DNA of 64,000 nucleotides, taken from positions 434,001-498,000 of the forward strand of contig JAWWNJ010000158.1 of the NCBI GenBank assembly GCA_037176885.1. Direction: 5' to 3'. Below the pieces are notes generated by a model, which saw only the letters and a list, made by a program, of their open reading frames with translations, searched no databases and was not told the DNA's origin. Of the stretch, positions 45,699 through 56,877 are shown in pieces. The position numbers were made by a program, and so were the translations under genes. Numbering within the stretch: position 1 is the first letter of the stretch; each line of letters begins with the position of its first letter. This DNA is from Favolaschia claudopus (Eukaryota; Basidiomycota; Agaricomycetes; Agaricales; Mycenaceae).

Positions 45699-46170
45699 AC
45701 TCACTGGGCGGCACCAGGCGCAGTGTTGTAACGCTGGGGGTGCGGGCTAGAAAGCTCCACAGAACGGTGTCCAGATTATCCCACTGCATCCGCACGGCTC
45801 CGCATCGTCCGAGGTCCAGAAACGCAAGGAGGGCTTGAAGCAGGGGGGCTGTGAGTTTCGTGGCGAGGGAATCGAGTAAGTGGAGCTGCGGTTTGGGCGA
45901 CGACCGGAATGCGTCGCAGCGTTTAGTCACATGGGGGGAAAACAGCGTCAGACTTCTGACGCCGACAGCGCAGCAGCGCAACAGCTCCAGGACCTCTTGG
46001 GCGTCCGCAGTGTGTACAATGAAAGAGACGTCCTCCAAGGAGGGGACCGCAACCAGATGCTGGAGCACTGGAAGCAACGGCGGATGCGGATCCATCTCGG
46101 AATCGTACCGAAAGCGCCTTAGGTGAGGAAACTTGAAGAGTGAAAGCGCGCGATGGTTGGGCTGCGACAT
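45679..46170 (-). CDS. Possible F-box/LRR-type protein, last exon
   Basis: This minus-strand frame of about 160 residues has leucine-rich spacing: FPHLRRFRYDSE, LLPVLQHLVAVPSLEDVSFI, LLRCCAVGVRSLTLF, LLDSLATKLTAPLLQALLAF and SVTTLRLVPPSEF. This resembles the C-terminal repeats of basidiomycete F-box proteins. A 3' splice site (GTCGCAG, ~46161-46167) just inside the frame, with a stop upstream, suggests earlier exons to the right. No clear F-box was found there. It ends TAG at 45679. Confidence 0.4.
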   Translation of the reverse strand: MSQPNHRALSLFKFPHLRRFRYDSEMDPHPPLLPVLQHLVAVPSLEDVSFIVHTADAQEVLELLRCCAVGVRSLTLFSPHVTKRCDAFRSSPKPQLHLLDSLATKLTAPLLQALLAFLDLGRCGAVRMQWDNLDTVLWSFLARTPSVTTLRLVPPSEFTCLAY

Positions 46171-47101
46171 ACATAATCAGCGGACTCTCTGCAGGATACA
46201 GAATCACGCCACACACTTCGAGTGGTATTCCACCGCCAAGCATGGATAGTTGAAATCGACTTGAGGGCAATCAGTGTCTACCGAGTGGATTCTGAACCGG
46301 TTAGTGGCAGCGTGAAGAGACGAGCAAAACGTACACGGACTAGTGTGAGTTGGCGCGACAACAATATTCACAAAGGTTCTGCCATAGAGAGCGAGCCCAG
46401 CGTCGCTACTCCTCCCGCGAAACCTGTGCGTGAGGGTCGAGAACGAGCTTTAAGCTTCCAAGGACGCAGCTACGTCTAGCAACGGGGAAACTGAGCGAAG
46501 CGACGACGTACCTCAAGTCATTCGTCATGTATCCTGTTCATTTCCCTCGGACCTTCCAATGACCATACTCATCTCATGAATTCAATCGCCTCCTACACCT
46601 TCGCTTTGCTGCTGGTGAACATTGAGAATTCGGTGTCGTCACTTTCACGGGCGCTGACTGCGTAGATTGGGGGGCCGCGTACGACTTGCTAAGTTGTCAT
46701 TAGCGAGCTCAGGGAACGAGGATCAAAACGAACGACGTACCCCGGTCCCTCCGCTCTCCGACACCTCCCGCCCGTCACCTTATACTGCTGAACCTATTCT
46801 CCCACCTTGTGAAATGGAGCAAATAATTGAAGGAAGCGATCTGCGTACCTCAGCGTGCTTTGACGTCGCTCGCTGTCTCCCTAAATCGCGGTGGCAGCGT
46901 CTTCAACGGCGCAGGTGTGTAGCGCTCCGCGTTGTGCCCATCCGATGCCTTCCTATTCTTCGCGTTAGCAGTTCTTCGAGGTCTGTGTCAACTGCGTTAG
47001 CAGAAGAGAGAGTGGAACAAATTCGGCGATGTACGTGCCTCGACAACACTAAACGATAAGGTAGTGTGTCCGTCTTAGTGAAAGGAAGAGGGAGGAAAAG
47101 G
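46171..47101. other. No gene recognised
   Basis: It may contain upstream exons of the 45679 gene. The 46667-47059 frame has no recognised motif. Confidence 0.35.
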
Positions 47102-47425
47102 TGTTGACGAAGGCTTATTGCCTTTCGTGAACGTTGGCGGCCAGTTCCTATTCCGTCCCGTTTCTGTTTTGTTTTATTTATTGTTTCACTTTCGATCGCA
47201 AGCGCAACGGGTATATAGGAGCGGATCTAGCGGAACGTACCTCAGTCTCTACCTTATCGGTGTGCAGGCTGAGGGTACGTTCTCCTACTCATATATTTAT
47301 CTACGGACACTTACACATCCCTGTAGACAATAGCTTACATCGTATTCTCTACAGGTTAATATAATGAGTCTCTACCTTATCGGTGTGCAGGCTGAGGACA
47401 ATAGCTTACATCGTATTCTCTACAG
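47102..47425 (+). repeat. 5' LTR region of copia 3
   Basis: It starts TGTTGACGAAGGCTTATTGC, repeated at 52185. Its 3' limit is not certain. The region contains direct duplications of GTCTCTACCTTATCGGTGTG and AATAGCTTACATCGTATTCT ~100 bp apart. CGAAGGC-TTATT-GCCTTTCG at the start can form a hairpin. Confidence 0.6.
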
Positions 47426-50400
47426 ATTCGCAGTCAGAGCGAGATACGGCGTGCTGTCCCTGAATCAGCATTGCTATAGTGCAACACACCTTGAAGACTC
47501 ACCGGTGAAGCAGCTCAGCGACGACAACTGGCCCACCTTCAGGGATGCCATGATCAGTCTTGCTCGCGGGAAGGGGTACGAGGGATACATCAACGGTACC
47601 ATCCAGCGCCCTACTAGTAGCGCAGCTCCGCCCGGATCCGTCATCCCTGCCACGAGCATCTACAACCCGAGCATCTCGACCGCTGGCCAAACCTCGTCAC
47701 CATCGTTGGCAAATACCCGCACTCCGTCGCAGGACGAATGGGACCTTCGCGATGGTCATATGGGTTCGATGTTATACCAGAATGTGAAGGATCCTAAAGC
47801 GCATGGACTCTCACCCACAGACACGTCGCGTTCGATGTGGATCGCTCTCAACACCAAGTTCAACCGCTCATCCGAGATTCTGAAAGGGCTGGCGTTCACC
47901 AAGCTGCGTGCGGTGAAATGCAAGGATGGTCGTCACCTTCGTACCCACATCGACCAGCTCACAAAGCTCCGCGCTGAAGTAGTCCGCGTTGGAGGAAGGA
48001 TCGACGATGCTGAAATGAACTCCATCATCCTCCAGTCGTTGCCGCAGTCCGAGTTCCGTGGTTCCATTCTCGGCCTTCAGAACTTCAAGCATACCTTCGA
48101 GCTGGTTAACGAGTTGACAACGTATTGGGAGATAACCTACGGTGAAGAGGCGGCAAATGATCAAGGCGGTGTGGCCAACGCGCTCGCAGCGGCTACTAAT
48201 AGCCTCACCTGCAGCAACTGCTCCGTCATCGGCCACACAAAGGAACGTTGCTGGGCTCTTGGTGGTGGGCAGGAAGGGCAGGCACGCGGATGTTGGGTCG
48301 CGCCGCCTGGTAAAGAGCCTCGTCCCCAATTCGTCGAAGCTGCGAGGGCTGCGAGATGGAATGCGAAGAACGCACCCGCTCCGACTACGGCCGCCGCAAC
48401 GAGCACCCCCTCGGCCGCTACGGCTTCTGTTGCTCCTTCTACTACTGCACCACCGGCCCCAGGGGCTGCCTACACCTCGCCCATGTCGGTTTACACGCTT
48501 GGTACGACTCTTGACGAGGGTACGTCACACGCCTTATCACCGGCCTGTGCGTACGATGACATGCTTCCCAGATCTAGACGTGGAGGGTCAGACTCTACCG
48601 TTCTAAAGGGAGCTGTTAATCGTACCGTACCTGCTGTATTATATAACGTGCCTACAATATGCGCTGCGACAAGTCCCAGCGAGGTTGGTTGGTGCAACGC
48701 CTATCTGGATAGCGGCGCGTCAGAGCACTGCATTGTCAATCGAAAGCGCTTTATCACGTACCAGGAGGCTATCATCGACGGGTCTACAGCGGTGAAAGGT
48801 GGTGGTTTTAGAGTTGCGGGACGTGGGATGGCCGAGATTGCTGTACGTGTCAGCGATGGGTCGGTACACAAAGTACGCTTTGAAGCGCTCCACGTTCCCG
48901 GGTTCGCGATGAATCTGCTATCGCTCCCCACACTGGAAACCAGAGGCTTTCACGGAAAGTGGGGGTCCGGGACCTTATCCGTTTGCAATGGGGCGGGTAA
49001 ACTTCTTATTGACGGCAAACTGGCAAAATCCATTGGAAGCCGGAAGCTATACGACGTAGACGTTGTCGATGATATCGACGGCCAGCGTCCGCCTGTCGCC
49101 GCCATCGCAGGGCGCGACCGAAATCAGCCTACAGATTTGGAAGGCTGGCATCGTCGACTTGTGCACGCCGACGTCCGCCGAATTGAGAGTATGGCGGCGA
49201 AGGGGTTGGTCGACGGTCTCATCATAACGCGAAAACTGTTGCGCGGAATGTGTGAGGACTGCATCCTGGGGAAACAGGACAAGGCACCATTTGATGATTT
49301 CGTGGTGCATGAAACCGAGCCGCTTGAACGCGTGCATGTCGACTTGTGGGGGAGAGCGAAAACTCTGAGCTGGTCCGGCGCCGTATACATGATGCTGGTA
49401 TCTGACGGTGGAACGTCGCTCAAATTTCCGTTGTTTCTGACAAACAAACGGATGGAGACGACAACAGAGGCCTTTGAAGCATGGATTGTTGAAGCGGAGG
49501 TACAGACCGGGAAGAAACTAAAGCGCGTGAGGGTGGATCTTGGCCGCGAGTTTGACAATGATGTGTTTCGGGCTCTGTGCACGAGGCGGGGCATTATCAT
49601 CGAACCTGTGCCAAAGAATTCATCATCAGCGAACGGTCATGTCGAGCGGGGCAACAGAACCGTGATTGAGGGAACACGTACCCAGTTAATTGACGCCAAC
49701 ATGGACCGACGCTTCTGGGCTGAAGCGGCAGCAGCACATTGCTACGTTCGAGGATTCATCCCGTCTTCACGCCATCCCGATGTCATACCGTGGGTCGCTT
49801 GGTTCCGCCAGAAAGACAAGGCGGGAAACCTTGTCAAGCTCAACATTTCACACTTGCGTGTATGGGGGAGTCGCTGCTGGGTAAAAGACCTAGATTACGT
49901 CGAAGGCAAGTTAGGCGAGCAAGGATGGGAAGGAAAAATGGTGGGGTACATGGGCCGTCGCGGATATCGCGTATTCGATCCAACACGCGGACGTATCTTT
50001 CAGGTGCGGAATGTCATCTTCAAAGAGGGTGAGCCGCACCGAACGCGAATGGAAATAATGGGTGACGACGAACCATTGCCCAACGACCTTGGTATTTTTG
50101 AGGACCATTTAACTGCGGAAGCACCGGAAGACAGTGAAGATGGATCCGATCCCACCCCTGCTCCTTCGATTGTCCAACCACCGGTTGCCCAGCCGCCTAT
50201 TGCCCAGCCACCTATTGCCCAACCTGTTGCGGAGCCCGAGCTCCCCCGTCGCAGTCACAGGGTACCAAAACCTACGCGCGCTTGGCTGGAAAGTAAGATG
50301 TCGGATCAGGAAGTCGAGCAAGCACGGCTTGCGGGGAAGGATTGGGCGCATGATCGTAAGCGTCCGACAGCAAATGCAGTGGACGTCGACTGGGATGGGT

Positions 50401-52184
50401 TTGATGATGCGCTGCTGCGTTCTCCGTGGGCGTTTGCGAGTTCGGTAAAAAGGATGATACCGCGCTCGTATCGAGAAGCGATGCGCGAGCCGGACAAGTG
50501 GGGGCCTGCGATGCAAGCAGAGATTGATCAGCTCGAAAACCGGGGTGTTTGGAAACTGGTGGACCTACCTGAGGGTGAGCATGCAATTGACGGCATGTGG
50601 GTGTACGATTTGAAAGTGGACGGCGAAGGCAAGGTGCTGAAGCACAAGGGCCGATACGTTGCACGTGGAGACGAGATGGTGGAAGGCAGAGATTTTGAGA
50701 TCAAGTGGGCGATGGTAGCGCGGATGGAGTCAGTGAGGATGGTGTTTGCAGTGGCAGCCGTACAGGGATTGGTGGTGCGTCAATGGGACTTTTCGGGAGC
50801 ATACTTGAATGGTGTGATGGACCGCCCTGTCTATATGAGGCAGCCGACCGGGTTCGCGAAGCAGGGGGAGGAACACAAGATGTGCTTGCTTCTTCGACCG
50901 CTCTACGGACTCGTTCAGGCCGGTCACATCTGGTATAAATTGCTCGCCGACGGTTATCGCGACCTAGGATACAAGGAGAATCCTGCCGACCCTTGCATCA
51001 GAACCCGCGAGCGAAACAATGAATAAACACTCACATCGACCCACACCGACGATGTTCTTGGAGCATCCTCGTCAGAAGCGGAGAGCCGGCGCGTGGTTGA
51101 CGAGTTCGCAGCAAAATGGGATTTGAAGGAGGTTGACGTGGCGCTCTTGCTGGGGTCGACCGTCGAAAAGTTAAGTGACGGATCAATCTCGCTTTCCCAG
51201 CAACAGTAAGGTAGACCCCATCCACCCTCAACGAACATCACATGATATTTCCATTTTCGGCGAAGTTCACAGAAACTGGTCCGTTCCATACCTTGCAGCT
51301 TTAATTAACCAAATCCCTTCGACCAGATTGTGTATTTGTCCTTACTTCGAAAAGGTGTTGGATCACTTCGGCTACAGCGATCTGCCTCCGCTGTCAACTC
51401 CGCTTCCCGCCGGTTACCAAATCCGTACATCACCATCCCCGCTGCCCGCTGAAGATGCTCTCTTCATGATCGACAAACCATTCCGTCCCATTCTCGGTAC
51501 AATTGTCTGGGGATGCTCTGGCACACGACCCGACCTTGCTTATGCATGCTGCGCTCTCGGGCATGTCCAATCTAACCCTGGACCCGAACACTTAATTGGT
51601 GTGTTACGCTACATCAAGGGTACTTTGGACTACGGTGTTCGGTACAAGGCACCCAGAAGAAACGATAACGCACCTGGCTCTGGACTTGAACCTGAAGGCC
51701 ACATGGACTCGGACTGGGCCGGATGTGTGGATACACGACGGTCTACTGCTGGCTACATATTCTTCATGGGCGGTGCACCGGTGTGCTGGTCGTCGAAACG
51801 TCAAGCAGTTGTAGCTTTATCCTCAACTGAAGCCGAATACATTTCACTAGCTCGTGGCGCACAGCAGGCTATGTGGATGAAGAATTGGCTGACCGGAGTT
51901 TTCTTACCGCAAGAACTCCCTTTCGGGCTCCGCGGCGACAACCTGGGTTCTATCAGCCTCACCGAAACGACCAAGGGACATGGCTTGTCAAAGCACATTG
52001 ACACAAGATTTCATTACATTCGTGAGCAGGTCGAGGATGGCGAAATTGTTGTGTCGTCCATTCCGGGCAAGGAGAATTTTGGCCGACATTTTGACAAAGG
52101 CACTCGGGCGTGCTGCCCACGAGAAGATTGTCTCAGCGTTGGGTCTGGATTGGAAACGGAAGAATGCTGTCCGCCAGGGGGAGT
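47364..52184 (+). pseudogene. Copia 3 gag-pol, nearly complete, two lesions
   Basis: Ty1/copia polyprotein in order gag, protease, integrase, RT, RNase H. Gag begins near QLSDDNWPTFRDAM (~47515) and has the knuckle CSNCSVIGHTKERC. The protease core is YLDSGASEHC (~48710). Integrase has WHRRLVHADVRRIE ... CEDCILGK, then VHVDLWG, VRVDLGREFDN and ANGHVERGN, keeping the D, D and E positions though the usual DNGGEF is altered. RT runs from WGPAMQAEIDQLE through RQWDFSGAYLNG and PLYGLVQAG to an in-frame TAA at 51024-51026, nine codons before its catalytic THTDDVLG. The same frame continues to SISLSQQQ at 51206. A 136-bp insertion then changes frame, and RNase H follows (DSDWAGCVDTRRSTAGY, ALSSTEAEYISL, HIDTRFHYIREQVEDG). 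Few other lesions are visible, so the element is young. Confidence 0.88.
51207..51342. mobile_element. 136-bp insertion in the copia 3 RT region
   Basis: Removing it joins SLSQQQ to YFEKVLDHFGYSD, the expected copia order. TA is present at both borders (51207-51208, 51343-51344). The ends show only AGG...CCT as inverted match, so the element type is open. It is not a usable intron because a stop precedes the only nearby donor. Confidence 0.6.
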
Positions 52185-52257
52185 GTTGACGAAGGCTTAT
52201 TGCCTTTCGTGAACGTTGGCGGCCAGTTCCTATTCCGTCCCGTTTCTGTTTTGTTCC
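52172..52257 (+). repeat. Polypurine tract and first ~72 bp of the 3' LTR of copia 3
   Basis: CCAGGGGGAG immediately precedes TGTTGACGAAGG at 52185. Identity to the 5' LTR stops after TGTTTTGTT (~52257), where unrelated sequence begins. Confidence 0.75.
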
Positions 52258-52782
52258 CATATTTTTATTTTTTGACAACCAGACTTTTATGAACCTAAAC
52301 TCGAAGTTCGACTTAATCTCAACAGAGTTTGATTTCCAATTCAACGTGCTTGACTTTTTCCAGTGTGAATCAAGGCTTAAAAGCTCACCATTCAACCCAA
52401 TTTTATGTTCATAGATAGATCTGAAGTGATTTGAATTACAGGTGAGCTCTGGTAATCTCAGAATTTCAACAACTATTTGGCCTAATGAACAGGTGCTATA
52501 TGTGACCGGCCTTCCGGCCACCTTAAGGATTTTCGGTATTTTTGCAAGGTACACGACAATTCCATGGGACAGTTTGCAACCCTGGTCATAGGCTAGCATC
52601 CTACGAGTGAGTTGCAAGCAAAAGTACGAGGATTGATGATGTTTTGATCATTTGGCAAATATTTTGGTCCGGGGGGTCCGAAATCGGCCGAAACGAGGAC
52701 GCCGGCCAGGCGTGGGAATTTCCCGCTGGTCGGCCTTGTCCTGGCCGTCTCAATGCACTTAGGCGCGCGGGAGGGCGGGGAT

Positions 52783-55700
52783 TCATGGGGAGTCCACTTT
52801 AGGGAAAGTGGGAAATCTGCAGGAGGCCTGCGTCATAGGTGGCTGTGTAGTGCCAAAAGAGGGAGTTCCCCTGACATCATCCCCCCCTTGGAATGCGGCG
52901 CCTCGACGCATAGATCGCACCTGAGCTGGAGTTGACAAGCGGTCACGGAAGGGAAGGGAATCGAAGGCAGCAACAGCAATGGAGCGAGGTTTGGAAGGGT
53001 ATTTGCGGTAGAAGGCAGCGACAGCGTCCGGGGCAAAGACATTAGAGTGCTTCACCCATTGATCATGGGACGGGTCATAACCCTTCCAGCGAACAAAGTA
53101 CCATAGACTCCCATAGCGGATCTTGGCATCCAATATCTCCTCGACCTCCCATTGCTTGTCGCCAGGCACGTCAAGGACTGGTGGCGGCTCTTCGTGTCTG
53201 GGGCGAGTGGGGAATGGATCGGCTTCCACAAGCTGAAGTTTCACGACGGGGAAGACAGGGTGGAGGGCAGAGTACCGGGGCGGCAGCTCCAGTTTGAAGG
53301 CACCGTTACCGACGACCTTCAGAACCTTGAAGGGGCCGATACGCCGGTGGGAGAATTTCACCGAAGGGCGGGTGGTGCGGATATCTGAAGCATCAACCCA
53401 CACCCGGTCACCAACCTTGATGTCTGGAGCTGGCGTCCGCCGGCGGTCATAGTACTGCTTGTACTCTGCTTTGGCCTTGACAAGTGCTGCCTTTGCCTCG
53501 GAAACCCCTGACGCAATCCGATCGTGGAACTCGTTCACAGCCTCCAACCTAGAGCGTGCAGCGTGGGGCTCAAAGCCCATCCGTGGAAGCCGACCAGTGT
53601 CCGTCATGAACGGTACCTGCTGCGTGGAGGAATGCATGTGGTTGTTGTACGCAAACTCCGCTGCAGGTAGCAGCTCATCCCAGTCGTCCTGCTTGTAATT
53701 GGTGAAGAGCCGGACGTACTGCTCGAGTTCCTGGTTAACACGCTCCGTTTGGCCATCGGTCTGTGGGTGGTAGGCCGTAGAAGTGGCTGGGGTGACCCCA
53801 ACGAGGCGCCAAAGCTCGCGCGTGAACTCTGCGATGAACTGGGTGCCACGATCCGAGATGTACTTCTCTGGCAGGCCATGGTGGCGCCAGACGTTCCGGT
53901 AGTACAGCCGAGCAGCACCAACCGCGTCGATGGTGGTGTGACACTCCATGAAGTGCGCTCTCTTACCAAGGGCACAGACAACGACCATGACTGCATCGTA
54001 TCCATGGGCCTCGGGAAGCTCGACGATAAAGTCGACCGACACGGTGTGCCAGCGCTCTTCTGGGATCTCTGTGGGGTGGAGCTCACCAATCGGCAGTTGA
54101 CGAAGCGCCTTGGTGCGGCAGCACAAGTCACAAGTCGCGACATACCGACCGACATGGCGCGACAGCTGGGGCCACCAGTAGTTCCGAGACACGAGCTCCA
54201 GGGTCTTGAAACGACCGGCGTGGCCTGCAACACGCGTGTCATGGTGCTGCTCCAGGATGCGTCGGCGGAGGTCCCTGTCTCGGGGGACGACAATCTTCCC
54301 CCGGAAGTAAAGGAGTCCACCTTCAATACGCCATTCCGAAGACCGGGCAGACCGCACACCTCGGGCCTTGAGGAGTTCCTTCGCAGTCAGGGCGATGGGC
54401 TCTTCAAGGTCGGGGTCTCCAGCAAGCGCATCACGAATGTCGCGCAGGAGGGGAGCCTCAGGGCCAGCAATAACCAGGGCCTCGGTGGCCCGAACGTGGA
54501 ACAGCTCGGGTCGAAGCAGGGTAACGTCCTGGTTATCGTCCTGCACTCCATGGTCTGGTCTCCGAGAAAGCGCGTCGGGGCGACCCATGAGGCGACCCGG
54601 TTGGTGGTGCAGCGAGAAGTCGAAACGGGAGAGGTAGAGAGACCACCGAGCTTGGCGACGGTTGAGCTTCTGGGCCTTCCGAAAATATTCCAGGTTTTTG
54701 TGGTCCGTCCAGATCTCAACCGGGTGCTGCGCGCCCTCCAGGAAGTGGCGCCACTCCTCAAGGGCTCGCACAATCGCAAGCATCTCCTTGTCGTGAATCT
54801 CGTAATTCCGCTGCACCTCGTTCAGGCTTCTGGAGTAGAACGCAACCGGATGCCACTTGCCATCGTCACCCTGCTGGGAGAGGACGGCACCGGTGGCATA
54901 GTCAGAGCTGTCAGCCTCGAGCCGGTATGGGCGCTCGGGGTTTGGAAGAACCAGAACGGGGTCCCGAGTCACCCGTCGCTTGAGCTCGTCAAAGGCAGCT
55001 TGCTCTTCGGGCCCCCAGGTCCAGGCAATGCCCTTCTTGGTGAGTCTGAAGAGGGCTTGAGCAACGTCTGAGAAGCCCGCAATGAACCGGCGGTAGAAGT
55101 TTGTGAAGCCAAGGAACTGCTGCACATCCTTCTTATTCTCAGGCGCTGGCCAAGCTGCCACTCCTGCAACCTTTACAGGGTCCATCTCGACGTGGTTGTG
55201 GGAGATAATCACGCCGAGGTACTCAATGGAGGTCCGCTCAAACTCACACTTCTCGGCTCGAAGGTAAAGCTTGTTTGCGCGAAGCCTCCGCAGGACCTCT
55301 CGGACGATCTCTCGATGCCGACGGATGTCTGAGTGGGCAATGAGGATATCGTCGAGGTAGACCATGACGTCGCCAGAGAGGATAAGATCCTGGAAGATGT
55401 CGTTCATCATGGTCTGGAAGGTTGCAGGGGAGTTGGTCAGACCGAAGTACATGACCAGCGGCTCAAACAGTCCCCGGTTAGTCCGGAACGCTGCCTTCCA
55501 CTCGTCGCCTTCACGGATTTGAACGTTGTTAAAGCCCCATCGGACATCGAGCTTCGTGAAGTACCGGGCTCCCCTGAGTCGGTTGATGAGGTCGTTGATT
55601 AAGGGGAGCGGGTAACGATTCTTCACAGTCATAGCGTTTAAAGCTCGATAGTCCTGTACGAACCGAAGTCCGCCGTCCTTCTTCTTGACGAAGAAGACGG

Positions 55701-56877
55701 GTGAGGCCATAGGTGATTTTGACGGTCGAATCCGGCCAGTGCCAAGTCCCTCCTCGATGAAGGCATCAAGTTCCTTCTGTTCGAGAGGCGAGATTGGGTA
55801 GACCTTGCAGTTCGTGGGTTTAGAGTCCGGCACGAGCTCAATGGCATGGTCCCAGGATCGGCGTTCAGGCAGCGAGTCAAAGGACTCCTTGTTGAAAACA
55901 TCGTCAAACTCTCGGGCCCATTCGGGAACGTCCGAGCGCGCCGGGGCTGAGTTTTTGGCGTATGCCTCAGCCAGGCGCTGGGAGACGGTGCTTCCAGCAC
56001 GGATATCCTCAGAAGGCAGGAACTGGGTGTAGAACACCCGGTCTCCCGGCTCAAGGGGGTCATCCACTTCATCCGCATCATCCACTTCATCCACATCATC
56101 CTCGTCGTCATCCTCGTAGTCTGGGAACAGCTCCGGCAGGTCATCGTATTCATCTTCGCCTAAGTCTATGGCACAGATGGATGGAAGGGGACCAAGTCGG
56201 AGCTGCCGGAGGATCTCAGCGGCCAGGCGAGACTCTCTGCGGGCAGCACGAGCCTCCAGGCGAGCCTCAGTGCGGCACGTGGAGCACTCGCTGGGGCATC
56301 TGCTCATCTTGACCTCTCGGGTGTCCCAGTCGATCTCCGGGTTATGCTTCCGGAGCCAGGAGTAGCCGAGGATGAGCTTCTGCTTCCCGAGACGGGTAAC
56401 AGCGAGCTGCATACGCTCAGAGTGACCACGATACTGCAGCACAACGTCGGCCACCTCACGAATCGCACCAGCCTCATTTGGGGAGCCATCCACGTTGAAA
56501 ACCGGAATGGGCTGTGCAAGGCGGCGGAGGGGGAGGCCAGACTTAGCTGCGAACTCAGAGTCAATGAAGTCTGAGGTGGCACCGCAGTCGACGAGACCTT
56601 CGAGAGAAAGCTTAGTGGCGTCCTGAACTGCCTGGATCTCAAGGGGGAGATGCAGGGAGTTGGCACCAGGTGCAGCAGCAACAGTATAGCGCTGAGGAAG
56701 TCTACGCTCCCAAGGCTTTCGCCGGATGCGTGGGGACCGGAAGGGGGCAGGGGGTACGTCTTTCGTTTCGGCAGGTTCAACAGATGTAACATTGGCAGAC
56801 TCATCATACAAACATGCGAAACGATTAGGAGACGCGATCGAGGGCGTACCGCTCACTCGTCGCGTAGGAGAAAACCC
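52783..56877 (-). CDS. Chromovirus B Pol (protease, RT, RNase H, integrase, chromodomain)
   Basis: About 1,357 residues are read from the gag overlap. Residues counted from the first codon at 56856: protease [11 protein letters not shown] (Asp90, with Cys where Ser/Thr is usual), RT with [17 protein letters not shown] and YLDD at 500-503, RNase H with [15 protein letters not shown] and DALSRR, integrase HHCC zinc finger ending CDLCCRTK (~909-915) and catalytic Asp942 (SVDFI), Asp1002 (SDRGTQF) and Glu1038 (QTERVNQ) with 35 residues between the last two, GPF module [10 protein letters not shown], and a chromodomain ([33 protein letters not shown]) that in this clade guides insertion to modified chromatin. 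Expression as Gag-Pol probably uses the -1 frameshift site at 56871-56877. The frame runs through the polypurine tract into the LTR and stops only in flanking DNA. No internal stop or frameshift is seen. Confidence 0.93.
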   Translation of the reverse strand, partial: GFSPTRRVSGTPSIASPNRFACLYDESANVTSVEPAETKDVPPAPFRSPRIRRKPWERRLPQRYTVAAAPGANSLHLPLEIQAVQDATKLSLEGLVDCGATSDFIDSEFAAKSGLPLRRLAQPIPVFNVDGSPNEAGAIREVADVVLQYRGHSERMQLAVTRLGKQKLILGYSWLRKHNPEIDWDTREVKMSRCPSECSTCRTEARLEARAARRESRLAAEILRQLRLGPLPSICAIDLGEDEYDDLPELFPDYEDDDEDDVDEVDDADEVDDPLEPGDRVFYTQFLPSEDIRAGSTVSQRLAEAYAKNSAPARSDVPEWAREFDDVFNKESFDSLPERRSWDHAIELVPDSKPTNCKVYPISPLEQKELDAFIEEGLGTGRIRPSKSPMASPVFFVKKKDGGLRFVQDYRALNAMTVKNRYPLPLINDLINRLRGARYFTKLDVRWGFNNVQIREGDEWKAAFRTNRGLFEPLVMYFGLTNSPATFQTMMNDIFQDLILSGDVMVYLDDILIAHSDIRRHREIVREVLRRLRANKLYLRAEKCEFERTSIEYLGVIISHNHVEMDPVKVAGVAAWPAPENKKDVQQFLGFTNFYRRFIAGFSDVAQALFRLTKKGIAWTWGPEEQAAFDELKRRVTRDPVLVLPNPERPYRLEADSSDYATGAVLSQQGDDGKWHPVAFYSRSLNEVQRNYEIHDKEMLAIVRALEEWRHFLEGAQHPVEIWTDHKNLEYFRKAQKLNRRQARWSLYLSRFDFSLHHQPGRLMGRPDALSRRPDHGVQDDNQDVTLLRPELFHVRATEALVIAGPEAPLLRDIRDALAGDPDLEEPIALTAKELLKARGVRSARSSEWRIEGGLLYFRGKIVVPRDRDLRRRILEQHHDTRVAGHAGRFKTLELVSRNYWWPQLSRHVGRYVATCDLCCRTKALRQLPIGELHPTEIPEERWHTVSVDFIVELPEAHGYDAVMVVVCALGKRAHFMECHTTIDAVGAARLYYRNVWRHHGLPEKYISDRGTQFIAEFTRELWRLVGVTPATSTAYHPQTDGQTERVNQELEQYVRLFTNYKQDDWDELLPAAEFAYNNHMHSSTQQVPFMTDTGRLPRMGFEPHAARSRLEAVNEFHDRIASGVSEAKAALVKAKAEYKQYYDRRRTPAPDIKVGDRVWVDASDIRTTRPSVKFSHRRIGPFKVLKVVGNGAFKLELPPRYSALHPVFPVVKLQLVEADPFPTRPRHEEPPPVLDVPGDKQWEVEEILDAKIRYGSLWYFVRWKGYDPSHDQWVKHSNVFAPDAVAAFYRKYPSKPRSIAVAAFDSLPFRDRLSTPAQVRSMRRGAAFQGGDDVRGTPSFGTTQPPMTQASCRFPTFPKVDSP
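52802..52876 (-). repeat. First 75 bp of the 3' LTR of chromovirus B
   Basis: On the minus strand AAGGGGGGGATGA (polypurine tract) is followed by TGTCAGGGGAACTCCC, identical to 58391-58465. After TTTCCC the sequence diverges, so the LTR is cut short. Confidence 0.85.
56833..56877 (-). promoter_or_regulatory. Candidate -1 ribosomal frameshift signal between gag and pol
   Basis: In the gag frame the minus strand reads G GGT TTT (56871-56877), a canonical X XXY YYZ slippery heptamer. A 6-nt spacer (CTCCTA) and a stem follow: CGCGACGAG (56856-56864) pairs with CTCGATCGCG (56833-56842) as 9 bp with one bulged A. The gag stop TGA (56853-56855) is in the loop. Slipping by -1 enters the pol frame exactly. 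Confidence 0.75.

Noticed and set aside
51207..51342. A spliceosomal intron in copia 3
   Set aside because: The nearest GT donor follows an in-frame TAA, and no AG acceptor restores the frame at YFEK.
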